A stretch of DNA of 64,000 bases from an uncultured bacterium (GTDB lineage: Bacteria; Pseudomonadota; Gammaproteobacteria; Burkholderiales; Burkholderiaceae_C). Shown one piece after another: positions 38,652 to 48,055 of the stretch (positions within the stretch are counted from its first letter, which is position 1; each line of letters starts with the position of its first letter). A model generated the notes under the pieces. The model was not told the origin of the DNA and ran no database searches. It was given only the letters and a program-made list of their open reading frames with translations. Both the position numbers and the translations under genes were made by a program. The DNA lies in the NCBI GenBank assembly GCA_903928495.1, contig CAIYQZ010000046.1:1-64000 (forward strand). The letters are read 5' to 3'.

Positions 38652-39996
38652 TCAACCGGCTGGCCACTTGGGCTGCAATGCTTCTGTCCACCGCCACGTA
38701 GGTGGACCACTCGTTCACATTAATTTTGCCCACCTGCTCGCGGGTGTAGCCCAGGTCTGCGGTCAGTGCGCCCAGCACGTCGCCGGGGCGGATTTTTTCT
38801 TTGCGGCCACCCTGGATGTGCAGCGTGACCATGGGCGGCATCAGCGGGCCTTGGCCGGTGGGGGTGAGTTCGGCCAGTGGGCTCCACACGGTTTCCTTCT
38901 TCTGCAGCACCTCGATCTTGCCCACGTTGCCCATCTCGTTCATGCTGGCCAGGTTGAGCGCCAGCCCGGTTTCACCCGCCCGGCCGGTGCGGCCGATGCG
39001 GTGGATGTGCACTTCGGAATCAGGCGTCACGTCTACGTTGATGACGCAGGCCAAGGATGCAATGTCCAGACCGCGCGCGGCCACGTCGGTGGCCACCAGC
39101 ACAGAGCAGCTTTTGTTGGCAAAACGCACCAGCACCTGGTCGCGCTCGCGCTGTTCCAGTTCGCCAAACAGGGCCAGGGCGCTGTGGCCTTCGGCGCGCA
39201 GCACGTCCACCAGGTCGCGGCACTGGGCCTTGGTGTTGCAAAACGCCAGCGTGCTGGCGGGGCGAAAGTGCGCCAGCAACTGGCCCACGGTGTGCAGGCG
39301 CTGGCTGTCTTTCACTTCGTACCAGCGTTGCTCGATCTGGTTGCCGGTGTGCTGGGCTTCCACCTTCACGGTGACGGGGTCGCGCATGAACTGGGCGCTC
39401 AGCTTGGCAATGCCTTCGGGGTAGGTGGCCGAAAACAGCAGGGTCTGGCGGGTTTTGGGGCACTGTTTGGCCACTTTCACGATGTCGTCGAAAAAGCCCA
39501 TGTCCAGCATGCGGTCGGCTTCGTCCAGCACCAGGGTGTTGAGGGCCTCCAGGTCCAGGCTGCCGCGCTCCAGGTGGTCTATCACACGGCCGGGCGTGCC
39601 CACCACGATGTGTGCGCCGTGTTCCAGGCTGGCGATTTGCCCACGAAGGGGCACGCCACCGCACAACGTCACGACCTTGATGTTGTCTTCAGACCGCGCC
39701 AGGCGGCGGATTTCGGTGGTGACCTGGTCGGCCAGTTCGCGCGTGGGGCACAGCACCAGCGTTTGCACGGCAAAGCGGCGGGGGTTCAGGTTGGCCAGCA
39801 GCGTGAGCGCGAAGGCAGCGGTTTTGCCGCTGCCGGTTTTGGCTTGGGCAATGATGTCTTTGCCCAGCAGCGCCGCAGGCAGGCTGGCCGCCTGGATGGG
39901 CGTCATGGCGGTGTAGCCCAGGGCCGTGAGGTTGGCCAGCGTAGCGGGGGTGAGGGGGAGGGTGCTGAAGTCAGCGGAACCGGCAGGAGAGGTCAT
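38599..39996 (-). CDS. dbpA: ATP-dependent RNA helicase DbpA
   Basis: AQAKTGSGKTAAFAL, VLDEADRMLD, HRIGRTGRAG; C-terminal DbpA-type RNA-binding domain. Confidence 0.93.
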   Translation of the reverse strand: MTSPAGSADFSTLPLTPATLANLTALGYTAMTPIQAASLPAALLGKDIIAQAKTGSGKTAAFALTLLANLNPRRFAVQTLVLCPTRELADQVTTEIRRLARSEDNIKVVTLCGGVPLRGQIASLEHGAHIVVGTPGRVIDHLERGSLDLEALNTLVLDEADRMLDMGFFDDIVKVAKQCPKTRQTLLFSATYPEGIAKLSAQFMRDPVTVKVEAQHTGNQIEQRWYEVKDSQRLHTVGQLLAHFRPASTLAFCNTKAQCRDLVDVLRAEGHSALALFGELEQRERDQVLVRFANKSCSVLVATDVAARGLDIASLACVINVDVTPDSEVHIHRIGRTGRAGETGLALNLASMNEMGNVGKIEVLQKKETVWSPLAELTPTGQGPLMPPMVTLHIQGGRKEKIRPGDVLGALTADLGYTREQVGKINVNEWSTYVAVDRSIAAQVASRLNAGRIKGKSVKVRVLED

Positions 39997-40194
39997 GCAG
40001 GATTATCGGTGGTGGGTGTGTCAGGCCCTCCCCAGCTTCGGAGCTGTTCAATTTGGTCTGTCGTGCGTTCACGAGACCATCAGTCTTCGTCGGCATCAGG
40101 CACAACGCGGGACTTGCAATCACTCTTTGAAAAAATGGCAGATGTGCTCCCGACGCATGGGCGCACGCATATACCGAAGGCGCATTTTAGAGCA

Positions 40195-41634
40195 CTAGTG
40201 CCCAGGTACCGGGCTCGCTCCCGCAGGGCCTTTTTGCAAAGCGGCCTCGCGGCCACCAAACCGTGCAATGAGCGCGTCTTGATCTGCCTTGGCCCGTTGG
40301 TCAACGGCTTTCGGATCCAGCATCTGCGTCAGAAGTGTCTCCATCTGCTCGCACACAGAACGATGTTCCTCTTTCATTGCGAGGTTTGAACATTGTCCGG
40401 GATCGACGGCAATATCAAACAGCTCGGGCTCGAACCCCACGTAGTGGTGATAAGTCCAACGACCTTGCCGCACCAGATAGGCCGCGCTTGGCGACCCGAC
40501 CGCGTGATATTCACTGAAACCCACACGTTGTGCGTCGTCGGCCTCATTCGCAATGGCGATCAGCGAACGGCCAGGCAACGAGCTGTCTGCTGGGAGACTG
40601 GCGCCATCAAGCAGCGTCGGCCCGATGTCGATCAGGTTGGTATTGGTGTTGCAAACCTTACCTTCTGGAATCCCAGGGCCCGCCAAGATCAATGGAACGT
40701 TGGTGGCTTCGCGATACAGCGTCGATTTATTCCACATGCCGCGAACACCTTGGTTGTCGCCGTGATCGCTGCTCATGATCACGCGTGTTTGCCCTTGTAA
40801 TCCGGACTGCTGGAGTGCACCAAGTACTTTGCCGATTTGCTCATCTATGAAGATCGTCAAGGCGTAATAGCAAGCCAATGCCAATCGGCGGCGTTCAGGA
40901 GTGCCCAATTCAGAATCGGCATTTGAGAAGTCTGCATGCCGCTGCACCCACGGATGACGCCGGTAACCATCCTGCGGATGCAGCCTGGGGGCAGGAATGG
41001 CACTCACGTCAATGAGATCAAGGTATCGCTGTGGCACGACCAGTGGGAAATGCGGAGCCACGAAGCCGACAAACAGCGTCCATGGGGCAGCATCTTTCTC
41101 GGCTGCGCGATCTTGTAGCCACTGCGCGGCATGATCGGCTGACTGCATGTCATAGCGGTTATAGCTTGACTCGCCGGCGCCAAGTTCGTCGAACAAGTGA
41201 GAGGTGCGAGGCTCGATCGGAAGCGGGTTGCGCACCGAGCCCCAAACCTGCCCAATGCCGTGTGCCAGATGCAAAGGATCGTGTTGCACGGAAAAACCGG
41301 TGGGTGCGGTCGCGCTTACAAAATGGAGCTTGCCTACGGACTCCACCCGATGTCCTGCCTTTTGCAGTGCGTGCCCCCAAGATGGAACTCGGCCATCGTA
41401 GCCCATGGCATTGTCCCAATAGCCAATGTTGTGGACCCACCGCCCCGTTGCCAAGGCCGCGCGGGCTGGCACGCAAATAGGAGATGGCGTCAGGGCCTGA
41501 GTGAATCGCGTGCCACGCGCAGCCAGCGCATCCAAATGCGGCGTTTTGACGAAGGGATGCCCTGCGCAGCCCATGGCATGCGCGTCTTGTTCGTCAGTCA
41601 GCAAGATGAGTGTGTTGTAGTGTTGGTGCGTCAT
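40195..41634 (-). CDS. sulfatase-like hydrolase
   Basis: LLTDEQDAHAMGCAGHPFVKTPHLDALAARGTRF; SPICVPARAALATGRW (CxPxR); IMSSDHGDN. Confidence 0.9.
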   Translation of the reverse strand: MTHQHYNTLILLTDEQDAHAMGCAGHPFVKTPHLDALAARGTRFTQALTPSPICVPARAALATGRWVHNIGYWDNAMGYDGRVPSWGHALQKAGHRVESVGKLHFVSATAPTGFSVQHDPLHLAHGIGQVWGSVRNPLPIEPRTSHLFDELGAGESSYNRYDMQSADHAAQWLQDRAAEKDAAPWTLFVGFVAPHFPLVVPQRYLDLIDVSAIPAPRLHPQDGYRRHPWVQRHADFSNADSELGTPERRRLALACYYALTIFIDEQIGKVLGALQQSGLQGQTRVIMSSDHGDNQGVRGMWNKSTLYREATNVPLILAGPGIPEGKVCNTNTNLIDIGPTLLDGASLPADSSLPGRSLIAIANEADDAQRVGFSEYHAVGSPSAAYLVRQGRWTYHHYVGFEPELFDIAVDPGQCSNLAMKEEHRSVCEQMETLLTQMLDPKAVDQRAKADQDALIARFGGREAALQKGPAGASPVPGH

Positions 41635-41717
41635 GAACTAAGGCCTTTGGAGCATCCATCTGACGGCGATGCAATAAAGGCAATCCTTTGTGTAACCCAG
41701 GCGAGAGCCATCAGCGA

Positions 41718-41889
41718 CTAAACAAATCGCTGCGGATCGATCGGCATGACATCGTGATGCCCCTCGACTTGAGCGTGTTTGAAGCGACGGTCTTTTTGAG
41801 TGCCGGTAGAGACGCTGCCACCCTGAGCTGCCTTGTATGACAAATGAAGCGCCTGCGACACCAAGCAGGGCAGCACGACGTCCCAAGTT
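41718..41889 (-). pseudogene. possible gene remnant between the two sulfatase genes
   Basis: Start-less open frame TWDVVLPCLVSQALHLSYKAAQGGSVSTGTQKDRRFKHAQVEGHHDVMPIDPQRFV*; an alternative frame begins MNLGRRAALLGVAGASFV. Confidence 0.3.
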
Positions 41890-41912
41890 CATAGTGAGGC
41901 TTTATCGAAAAA

Positions 41913-43484
41913 TCAAGCCGGGCCAACCGCCTCAGGCAATGGGTTTCGGATGTCATTGGGGCGGCTCATCAGCCGCTGCATCAACTCGTCACGCAAACCA
42001 CGGTGGTTTGGATCGTCAAAACGGTTGATGCATTCGCAGGGATCGTTGTCCAAGTCATACATCTCACCTACGCCACTGCCCAGCTCAAGGGTGAGCTTGG
42101 CGGTGCGCGTTCGCACTGTGCGCAGATCCAAAGCCACGCCGCAGCGCGATGGCCCCAGTCGCCACTCGTTGTAGGCATGATCGCGTGGTGCATCGTGCAT
42201 ACCCTCAAGGAGGCTGCGCAGGCTTGTGCTGTGAATGGCAGAGCGCACTGGTGTCGATGCGTAGTCGCCAAACGTGGCCGCCAAATCGAGTGTGGAGACT
42301 GGATCAGTGATCACACGGTCGACTGCAACACCCGGTCCTCGCATGATCATGCCAACGCGCAACAGGCCTTCATAGTGCATCGGGCCCTTGAGCATCAGGC
42401 CATGGTCGCCGAGCAATTCACCGTGGTCAGACGTGAAAACCACCAAGGTGTTGTCCGCCAAGCCGGCGTCTTGAAGCGCATTGAGCATGCGCCCAACCTG
42501 ATGATCAACCAAAGAAATCATGCCGTAATAGTTGGCAATGATCTCTCGCAACTGCCCGTCGGTTTGGACCGGCATGCGCGAATATTCCTCACGAACTTTT
42601 CGACTCTCGGGCGTTCCACCCGGTGTGTTTTCCAGCGCTGCGCGGTGCCACCATGGCCGGCGCTCCAGATCACGGCTGCGATGCTCCGGAAGGTCCACGT
42701 CCTCTGGTCGATGCATCCAGCACCAAGGCGCAGGGGCATCGAAAGGATGATGGGGATCTGCCATGGACACCCAGGCACAAAACGGCTGAACCGGCGCTCC
42801 AGCGTGCTTGGCGTTGCGTTGGTGGCGGCCTTGCTCGCTCAGGTACGCAACTGTTCGATCGCCAACCCAGGTGCTGTTGTGCCACGCTGTTGGCAAGGCG
42901 CTGTTGTGGGTTTGGGCGGCAGTGGTGTTGGGCGCAAACCTCTTTGCATACATCGCGTCCTTCACGTCGCCCAGTCCATCTGCGTGGTACCAGCGTTCGT
43001 AATGCAAGCCACCAGGGCTTCGCTCAGGCAGCCAGTAGTTGTGCCCCAATTGCATCAGCTCGACGTTTTCAAAGCCCATGTATGGACCTTGCCAATCATC
43101 AGCAAACAGATGGGAGCTTGGAATGTTTTCGCAACGCCCGGTCGGTCGGTTGCCGTATGAGTGATTGCTGGAGAAATGTGCCTTGCCAATGAATCGGGTG
43201 TCGTAGCCCGCTTTGGCCAGCGATCCTGCAAAGCCTTGTGCAGCGATGCTTTCTTCCAGATCGATGCCGTTGTCACACACCCCGCTGGTGAGCGGCAGCA
43301 TGCCCGTGAGCACGGCGCTCCTGGCGGGCATGCACACAACATTCGGAGTGATGCAGTTGGAAAATCGCGTGCCTTGCCGCGACAGCAGGTCCAGATGCGG
43401 CGTTTGGACGCGTCGCCCCTCAAAGCCAAAGCAATCGCCTCGGTGCTGATCGCTCATGATGAGCAAAATGTTGGGAGCTGTCAT
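41913..43484 (-). CDS. sulfatase-like hydrolase
   Basis: MTAPNILLIMSDQHRGDCFGFEGRRVQTPHLDLLSRQGTRF; NVVCMPARSAVLTG (CxPxR); FTSDHGELLGDHG. Confidence 0.92.
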   Translation of the reverse strand: MTAPNILLIMSDQHRGDCFGFEGRRVQTPHLDLLSRQGTRFSNCITPNVVCMPARSAVLTGMLPLTSGVCDNGIDLEESIAAQGFAGSLAKAGYDTRFIGKAHFSSNHSYGNRPTGRCENIPSSHLFADDWQGPYMGFENVELMQLGHNYWLPERSPGGLHYERWYHADGLGDVKDAMYAKRFAPNTTAAQTHNSALPTAWHNSTWVGDRTVAYLSEQGRHQRNAKHAGAPVQPFCAWVSMADPHHPFDAPAPWCWMHRPEDVDLPEHRSRDLERRPWWHRAALENTPGGTPESRKVREEYSRMPVQTDGQLREIIANYYGMISLVDHQVGRMLNALQDAGLADNTLVVFTSDHGELLGDHGLMLKGPMHYEGLLRVGMIMRGPGVAVDRVITDPVSTLDLAATFGDYASTPVRSAIHSTSLRSLLEGMHDAPRDHAYNEWRLGPSRCGVALDLRTVRTRTAKLTLELGSGVGEMYDLDNDPCECINRFDDPNHRGLRDELMQRLMSRPNDIRNPLPEAVGPA

Positions 43485-43508
43485 GGCGACCCTGTGCTGC
43501 ACGGTGGA

Positions 43509-44465
43509 TCAATCTTCAGACTTGTATCCCGTCGCTTTGACCACTGGGCCCCAGCGGTCAAAGTCCGCTTTCAGGTGGAGCGCCAAATCGGCTGAGGATG
43601 TCACGTCAGAGTTGAATTCCAGCTTCTCGATCGCAGCGATCAGGCGCGGCTGCCTGGCAGCCGTCATCAGTGCTTTCTCAAGTTCAGCAAGCGTGGCTTT
43701 CGGCGTTTTGCTTGACGCAAACATGCCAAAGATCTCGGTCAACTGCAGTTCGGGGTAACCTTGTTCCTTGAAGGTTTGTACGCCCGGCAAGCTTGGCAAT
43801 GCCTTATCACCGGTAAACCCCAAGATCCGCAATTTGCCGGATTTGTGATGTGTGATCAAGTTGGGCAAGGTCGTGGCCAGGGCCGGAATGGTGCCGCCCA
43901 ACACATCAGTCATGGCGAGCGCGCCACCGCGATAAGGCACATGCTGAAAATCAATGCCTGCCATCCGCCCAAACATCACACCCATGAAATGCATGGCCGT
44001 CCCTGCGCCGGGTGTGCCGTAGCTGGCTTTGCCAGGATTGGCCTTTGCCCAATCCACAAACTCTTTCAAGTTTTTGGCTGGCGTGGCCGGCCCCACGGCA
44101 AGGCCGAATTGGAACGAGCACACACCCGTCAGCGGCGCCAAGTCACTCAATGCATAGCGCAGTTTGGGGTAAACGTGCGGAAAGATCGTTGCATTGCCGC
44201 CTGGCATCAGGACGACAGTGCTCCCATCGGCCGGCGCAGCCAGCATCGCTTCCGTTGCAAGCTGGCCGGCAGCACCTGTGCGATTCTCGACAATCGCGTT
44301 GTAGCCCAGCGAGCGGAGTTCTTCACTGACGTGGCGGGCCACGACATCCACAGCACCGCCGGCTGGGTAGCCAACCAGGATCTTGAGTGGCTTACCTTGG
44401 CCAAAAGCCACACTGGGCAGTGCGGCAGCGCCGAGATACATCAGGGATTGCCGGCGTGTAAACAT
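43509..44465 (-). CDS. Bug/TctC family substrate-binding protein
   Basis: MFTRRQSLMYLGAAALPSVAFGQGKPLKILVGYPAGGAVDVVARHVSEEL. Confidence 0.9.
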   Translation of the reverse strand: MFTRRQSLMYLGAAALPSVAFGQGKPLKILVGYPAGGAVDVVARHVSEELRSLGYNAIVENRTGAAGQLATEAMLAAPADGSTVVLMPGGNATIFPHVYPKLRYALSDLAPLTGVCSFQFGLAVGPATPAKNLKEFVDWAKANPGKASYGTPGAGTAMHFMGVMFGRMAGIDFQHVPYRGGALAMTDVLGGTIPALATTLPNLITHHKSGKLRILGFTGDKALPSLPGVQTFKEQGYPELQLTEIFGMFASSKTPKATLAELEKALMTAARQPRLIAAIEKLEFNSDVTSSADLALHLKADFDRWGPVVKATGYKSED

Positions 44466-44550
44466 GATCAGCCTTTCATTCGGGGGTAACTGAACTGGGT
44501 ACCCAGAGGGTGCGTGGATGGCGATCGTCATCGAATGCCATGCCGCTTAC

Positions 44551-44566
44551 TGTTACCGCGGTAACA
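44551..44566. promoter_or_regulatory. 16-bp perfect palindrome TGTTACCGCGGTAACA
   Basis: Read directly; lies between divergent Bug receptor and Crp/Fnr-type genes. Confidence 0.8.
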
Positions 44567-44574
44567 ATATCGGG

Positions 44575-45294
44575 ATGACCCCTAGTGCTTCCATCAGCTT
44601 GCCAAGCGTTGGCCACGAGTTGCTCGTGAGCCGGAGCATGAGCAGGCAGCTTGCGCAGGCGCTTGCAGCACCGCTTGCGTTGGGCAGTCGAGTGCTTCAT
44701 CGCTTCGAAGTGGGCGCCACGCTCTGCAAGTCGGGAGATCACATCACCCAATTGCCTTTTGTCATCAGTGGTCGGCTTGATGCAATCGTTCATGTCCCAG
44801 GCGCGCAAGGGGGGCAAATTGTCCCGATCGCATTTGGAGCAGGCGAAGTAGCGTTTCTGTCGTATTTGTTCAATCAGTTGCCCAGTGGTGTTGACCTTGT
44901 GGCCGGTGAGCTCACTGCCATCAAATGGGTACCGGTGGCTGAAATCGAATCGGCTTTGCTCAAGGATCCAGCGTTGTTGATCATGTTGGTTCGTTTCCTG
45001 GGGCAGCGCTTGCGCGAGGTGCAGGCGCGAGAGCGTGCATGGGCTTCGCGTGGCGTGCAACATCGTTTGTGTGCAGGCTTGGCGCGACTGCTGGTGGATT
45101 TGCCCAGGCGCAAGGATAAGGATGGTCGCTTGATTGTCGAATTGACACACGAACAGTTGGCTGCCCGATGCGGCATCAGCCGGCCGAAAGCATCCATCGC
45201 GCTTAAACATTTGGAGCGGTCCGGACTCGTGGTTTTAGGGCATCGGTCGATTGAAGTACTTGACCCGATTGCTCTGACAAAGCTGACGTCCTGA
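44575..45294 (+). CDS. Crp/Fnr-family transcriptional regulator
   Basis: cNMP-like N-terminal domain; ELTHEQLAARCGISRPKASIALKHLERSGLVVLGHRSIEVLD winged HTH; start chosen at MTPSAS. Confidence 0.85.
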   Translation: MTPSASISLPSVGHELLVSRSMSRQLAQALAAPLALGSRVLHRFEVGATLCKSGDHITQLPFVISGRLDAIVHVPGAQGGQIVPIAFGAGEVAFLSYLFNQLPSGVDLVAGELTAIKWVPVAEIESALLKDPALLIMLVRFLGQRLREVQARERAWASRGVQHRLCAGLARLLVDLPRRKDKDGRLIVELTHEQLAARCGISRPKASIALKHLERSGLVVLGHRSIEVLDPIALTKLTS

Positions 45295-45400
45295 GCATCT
45301 GCCAGGCCCGAAGGGGTTCTTGCGAGGCCGACCAACTTGGAACGTGCTCGCACAACTGAGATGTCTCAGGTGGTCTTCGCTTTGATGTGAAAAATAAATA

Positions 45401-45450
45401 AAAATAAGCTCTTACGCTTATCCAGTAAGCTCTGATAGCTACGAATTATG
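45401..45450. repeat. interspersed repeat, copy b (between convergent genes)
   Basis: AAAATAAGCTCTTACGCTTATCCAGTAAGCTCTGATAGCTACGAATTATG. Confidence 0.65.
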
Positions 45451-45529
45451 CTTCCCTTACGGGGCGCCCGTTGGACGCTTTGGTTGCCCCCAACCATCCA
45501 CCAACCCACCCACGTGGCTTCCCGACTAC

Positions 45530-46150
45530 TCACCGCCCCAGCAAAGCCCGCAGCTTGATGAACGCCAGCGCCGCCATGGTGGCGTCGTTCACGGGGTTGT
45601 GGGCTTTGCGCTCGGGCAGACCCAGGTCGGCCATCAGGGTGGCCAGACGCAGGTCGATGTGGGCGTTGGGGTTTTGCTTGTACTTGTGGTCGTAGTACAG
45701 ACCCGACACCTCGATTTGCTCGTTGGGCAGCGGTATGCCGATGACCGGCTGTACCAGTCGGTTGAGCAGGGCCACATCAAATTCCAGGTAGTAGCCCACC
45801 AGCGGGCGCGAGCCAATGAAATCCAGCACGCGTTGCGCCACTTCCTGCGGCGGCAGCCCGTGGTCGGCCAGGTCGCTTTCGCGCACCTGGTGGATGCGCA
45901 CACTCTCGGCGCCCATGGGGCTGCGGTCTGCGTCGGGCCGCACCAGCAGTTCCAGCCGCTGGCTGGTCAACACGCGTTGGCCACTGATGCGCACCGCGCC
46001 CACGCTGATGATGTGGTCGCGTTCGCGGTCGAGGCCGGTGGTTTCGCAGTCGATGCTGACCCACTCACCGGGCGGCGGTGGGTCAAACAGACCGGCATAT
46101 TGGGGGTTGGTCAGGCGGTGGCGGTACCACGCGCGCTGCAGGCGGTTCAC
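45530..46150 (-). CDS. DnaQ-like 3'-5' exonuclease
   Basis: WVSIDCETTGLDRERDHIISVGAVRI; HNPVNDATMAALAF. Confidence 0.9.
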   Translation of the reverse strand: MNRLQRAWYRHRLTNPQYAGLFDPPPPGEWVSIDCETTGLDRERDHIISVGAVRISGQRVLTSQRLELLVRPDADRSPMGAESVRIHQVRESDLADHGLPPQEVAQRVLDFIGSRPLVGYYLEFDVALLNRLVQPVIGIPLPNEQIEVSGLYYDHKYKQNPNAHIDLRLATLMADLGLPERKAHNPVNDATMAALAFIKLRALLGR

Positions 46151-47973
46151 AGCGCCTCCAGCTTGAAGTGGATGTGCAGGTGCTGTTTGAAGCGCTTGAT
46201 GATGGCCAGCGAGTCTTTCAGCAGGTCGCGTTCCAGTGTGCCCAGTTCAGACAGTTTGACCAGGTTATGGGGCGTGGTACCCATCTGACGCTGGCGCAGG
46301 TTGTTTTTGAGTTTGAGGCCCATCAGGAACTGCAGGGCATCCACCAGGTCGCGCGCCAGCGCGGCGTCCAGGTGTTCCTTGGTGGCCAGCAGGTGTATGC
46401 GTTCGGTGGTGCGCAGGGCATCGAGTTGGTGTTCGAGTGCCAGGGCGCGTATGCCGTGGACGATGGGGAAGGTGCCCAGCTTTTTCAGGTCGAAGCTTTG
46501 TTCATCTCGCCCCCGCAGGGTGGTCAGGCGGTCCCACCAGGTGCCGGGTTCGCTGAACTGTTCCACGGCGCCGGCAAAGCGGGCCAGCAGGGCATCGCTG
46601 CCGCCAAACAGCCCACGCAGGTGGTTGTGTGCCTGGCGCAGCAGGTCTGTGTCACCGGCCACTGCGCGTGCGTCCATGAAGATGGCCAGGTGCATGGGCC
46701 CGTCTGGGTGTGAGCCCAGCAGCCAGTCGGCAATGGTTGTTTTGTAGCCTGCCAGCGGCTGGCGCCACAGCGGGTTGGTCAGCATGATGTGTCCGGGGCA
46801 GGGCGGGTAGCCAAACGTGGCCAATGCCTCGTTGAAGCGTTGGGCCAAGGCTTCCAGTTCAGGGAACTCGAAGCCATCGCGCAGGATGAGTGCGTTGTCC
46901 TGATCGGTCTTCAGAATCTGCTCGCCCCGCCCCTCGCTGCCCATCACCATCAGGCAGCTGTTGGCAGCGAGTTCTGGCGGGGCCAGCATTCCCCACAGCC
47001 GGGCAAAAATCTGGCTGTTCAGTTCGCTGACCAGTGTTGAAATCACTTCTATCTTCACGCCGCCGTTGTGCAGCAGGGCAATCAACCCGTCCATTTGCTG
47101 GGCGGCGGCTTGCAGCTCGTCCACCGTGTTTGCCTGCTGTACCTGCAGCGCAATGATGTGCGAGTGGTTGGAAATGAAGCTCATCAGGTCCAGCTGCGTC
47201 AGCACACCCAGAATGGCGTCGCCCTCGCGCACCAGCACGCGGTGCACCCTGTGGCGGATCATCACCAGCAAGGCGTCAAACAGCTCGGTATCGGGCGTGA
47301 CGGCTATCAGGTCAAAGCGGGCCACATCGCGCACGGGCAGCGCGTTGGGTGGGGTGGGGCGCAGCAGGGCGTCGCGCAGGTCGGTGGTGGTGAACATGCC
47401 CACGCGGGGTTGGCCGTTGGCATCGTTGTCGTTCACCAGGGCGTTGGTCAGGCCACGTTCGGACAGCTGTGCGCACAGGCTGACCAGATCGGTGTTGCCA
47501 TCCACGAAGAATGGTTTGCGGATGAAAGCGTCGCGCACCTTCACCATCATCAGCGACAAAAACTCGCGGCTCTTGTTGCCCTCTGACACAGCGGACAGCC
47601 GACGCGACATGTCGGCAAACAGCAAGGCGCTGAAACGGCTGTTGCTGGCGACCAGATCGCGCAGGGTGGCTTGTGGCAGCTGGTAAGTGATGACTTCGTC
47701 CAGCGCGGTCAGCACGCTGGTGGTGCGCCCGGCCATGGCGGCACGGGCGGCAAAAAAGTCTTCAGGCCCATAGACGGACACCACCTCGCCCGCTTCCATG
47801 TGCTGCACATGCCCCTTGATGACCACATGCACGTGTGTGGCGGGCATGTCGGGGTTCAGGATGACGGCGTCTTTGGGGTAGTACGCAATGTCCACCGTGT
47901 CTTGCACCAGCTTCCGTTCTTTGGGGCTGAGGCAGTCGAACGGCGGGTGGTTGAAATTGAATGAACTGGGCAT
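46147..47973 (-). CDS. cNMP-binding/CBS/DUF294 nucleotidyltransferase-like protein
   Basis: Cyclic-nucleotide-like N-domain, CBS repeats (VLVREGDAILGVLTQLDLM), MVMGSEGRGEQILKTDQDNALI. Confidence 0.88.
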   Translation of the reverse strand: MPSSFNFNHPPFDCLSPKERKLVQDTVDIAYYPKDAVILNPDMPATHVHVVIKGHVQHMEAGEVVSVYGPEDFFAARAAMAGRTTSVLTALDEVITYQLPQATLRDLVASNSRFSALLFADMSRRLSAVSEGNKSREFLSLMMVKVRDAFIRKPFFVDGNTDLVSLCAQLSERGLTNALVNDNDANGQPRVGMFTTTDLRDALLRPTPPNALPVRDVARFDLIAVTPDTELFDALLVMIRHRVHRVLVREGDAILGVLTQLDLMSFISNHSHIIALQVQQANTVDELQAAAQQMDGLIALLHNGGVKIEVISTLVSELNSQIFARLWGMLAPPELAANSCLMVMGSEGRGEQILKTDQDNALILRDGFEFPELEALAQRFNEALATFGYPPCPGHIMLTNPLWRQPLAGYKTTIADWLLGSHPDGPMHLAIFMDARAVAGDTDLLRQAHNHLRGLFGGSDALLARFAGAVEQFSEPGTWWDRLTTLRGRDEQSFDLKKLGTFPIVHGIRALALEHQLDALRTTERIHLLATKEHLDAALARDLVDALQFLMGLKLKNNLRQRQMGTTPHNLVKLSELGTLERDLLKDSLAIIKRFKQHLHIHFKLEAL

Positions 47974-48000
47974 GGGTGCTGAATGGGTGCGGGGGCAAAG

Positions 48001-48036
48001 AAAAAAGCCGCTGGCACCGAAGTGGCAGCGGCTTTT
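48001..48036 (-). terminator. Rho-independent terminator of DUF485-actP
   Basis: AAAAGCCGCTGCCAC-(loop)-GTGCCAGCGGCTTTTTT on the minus strand, just 3' of actP, with T-tract. Confidence 0.85.
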
Positions 48037-48055
48037 CAACCCTGTGAGAACGTGC

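Noticed and set aside
38176-40389. 737-aa plus-strand ORF
   Set aside because: Antisense shadow of dbpA and the MASE1-EAL gene; composition is not protein-like
40420-40440. GGCTCGAACCC resembling a tRNA T-arm
   Set aside because: Inside the sulfatase coding frame with no cloverleaf around it
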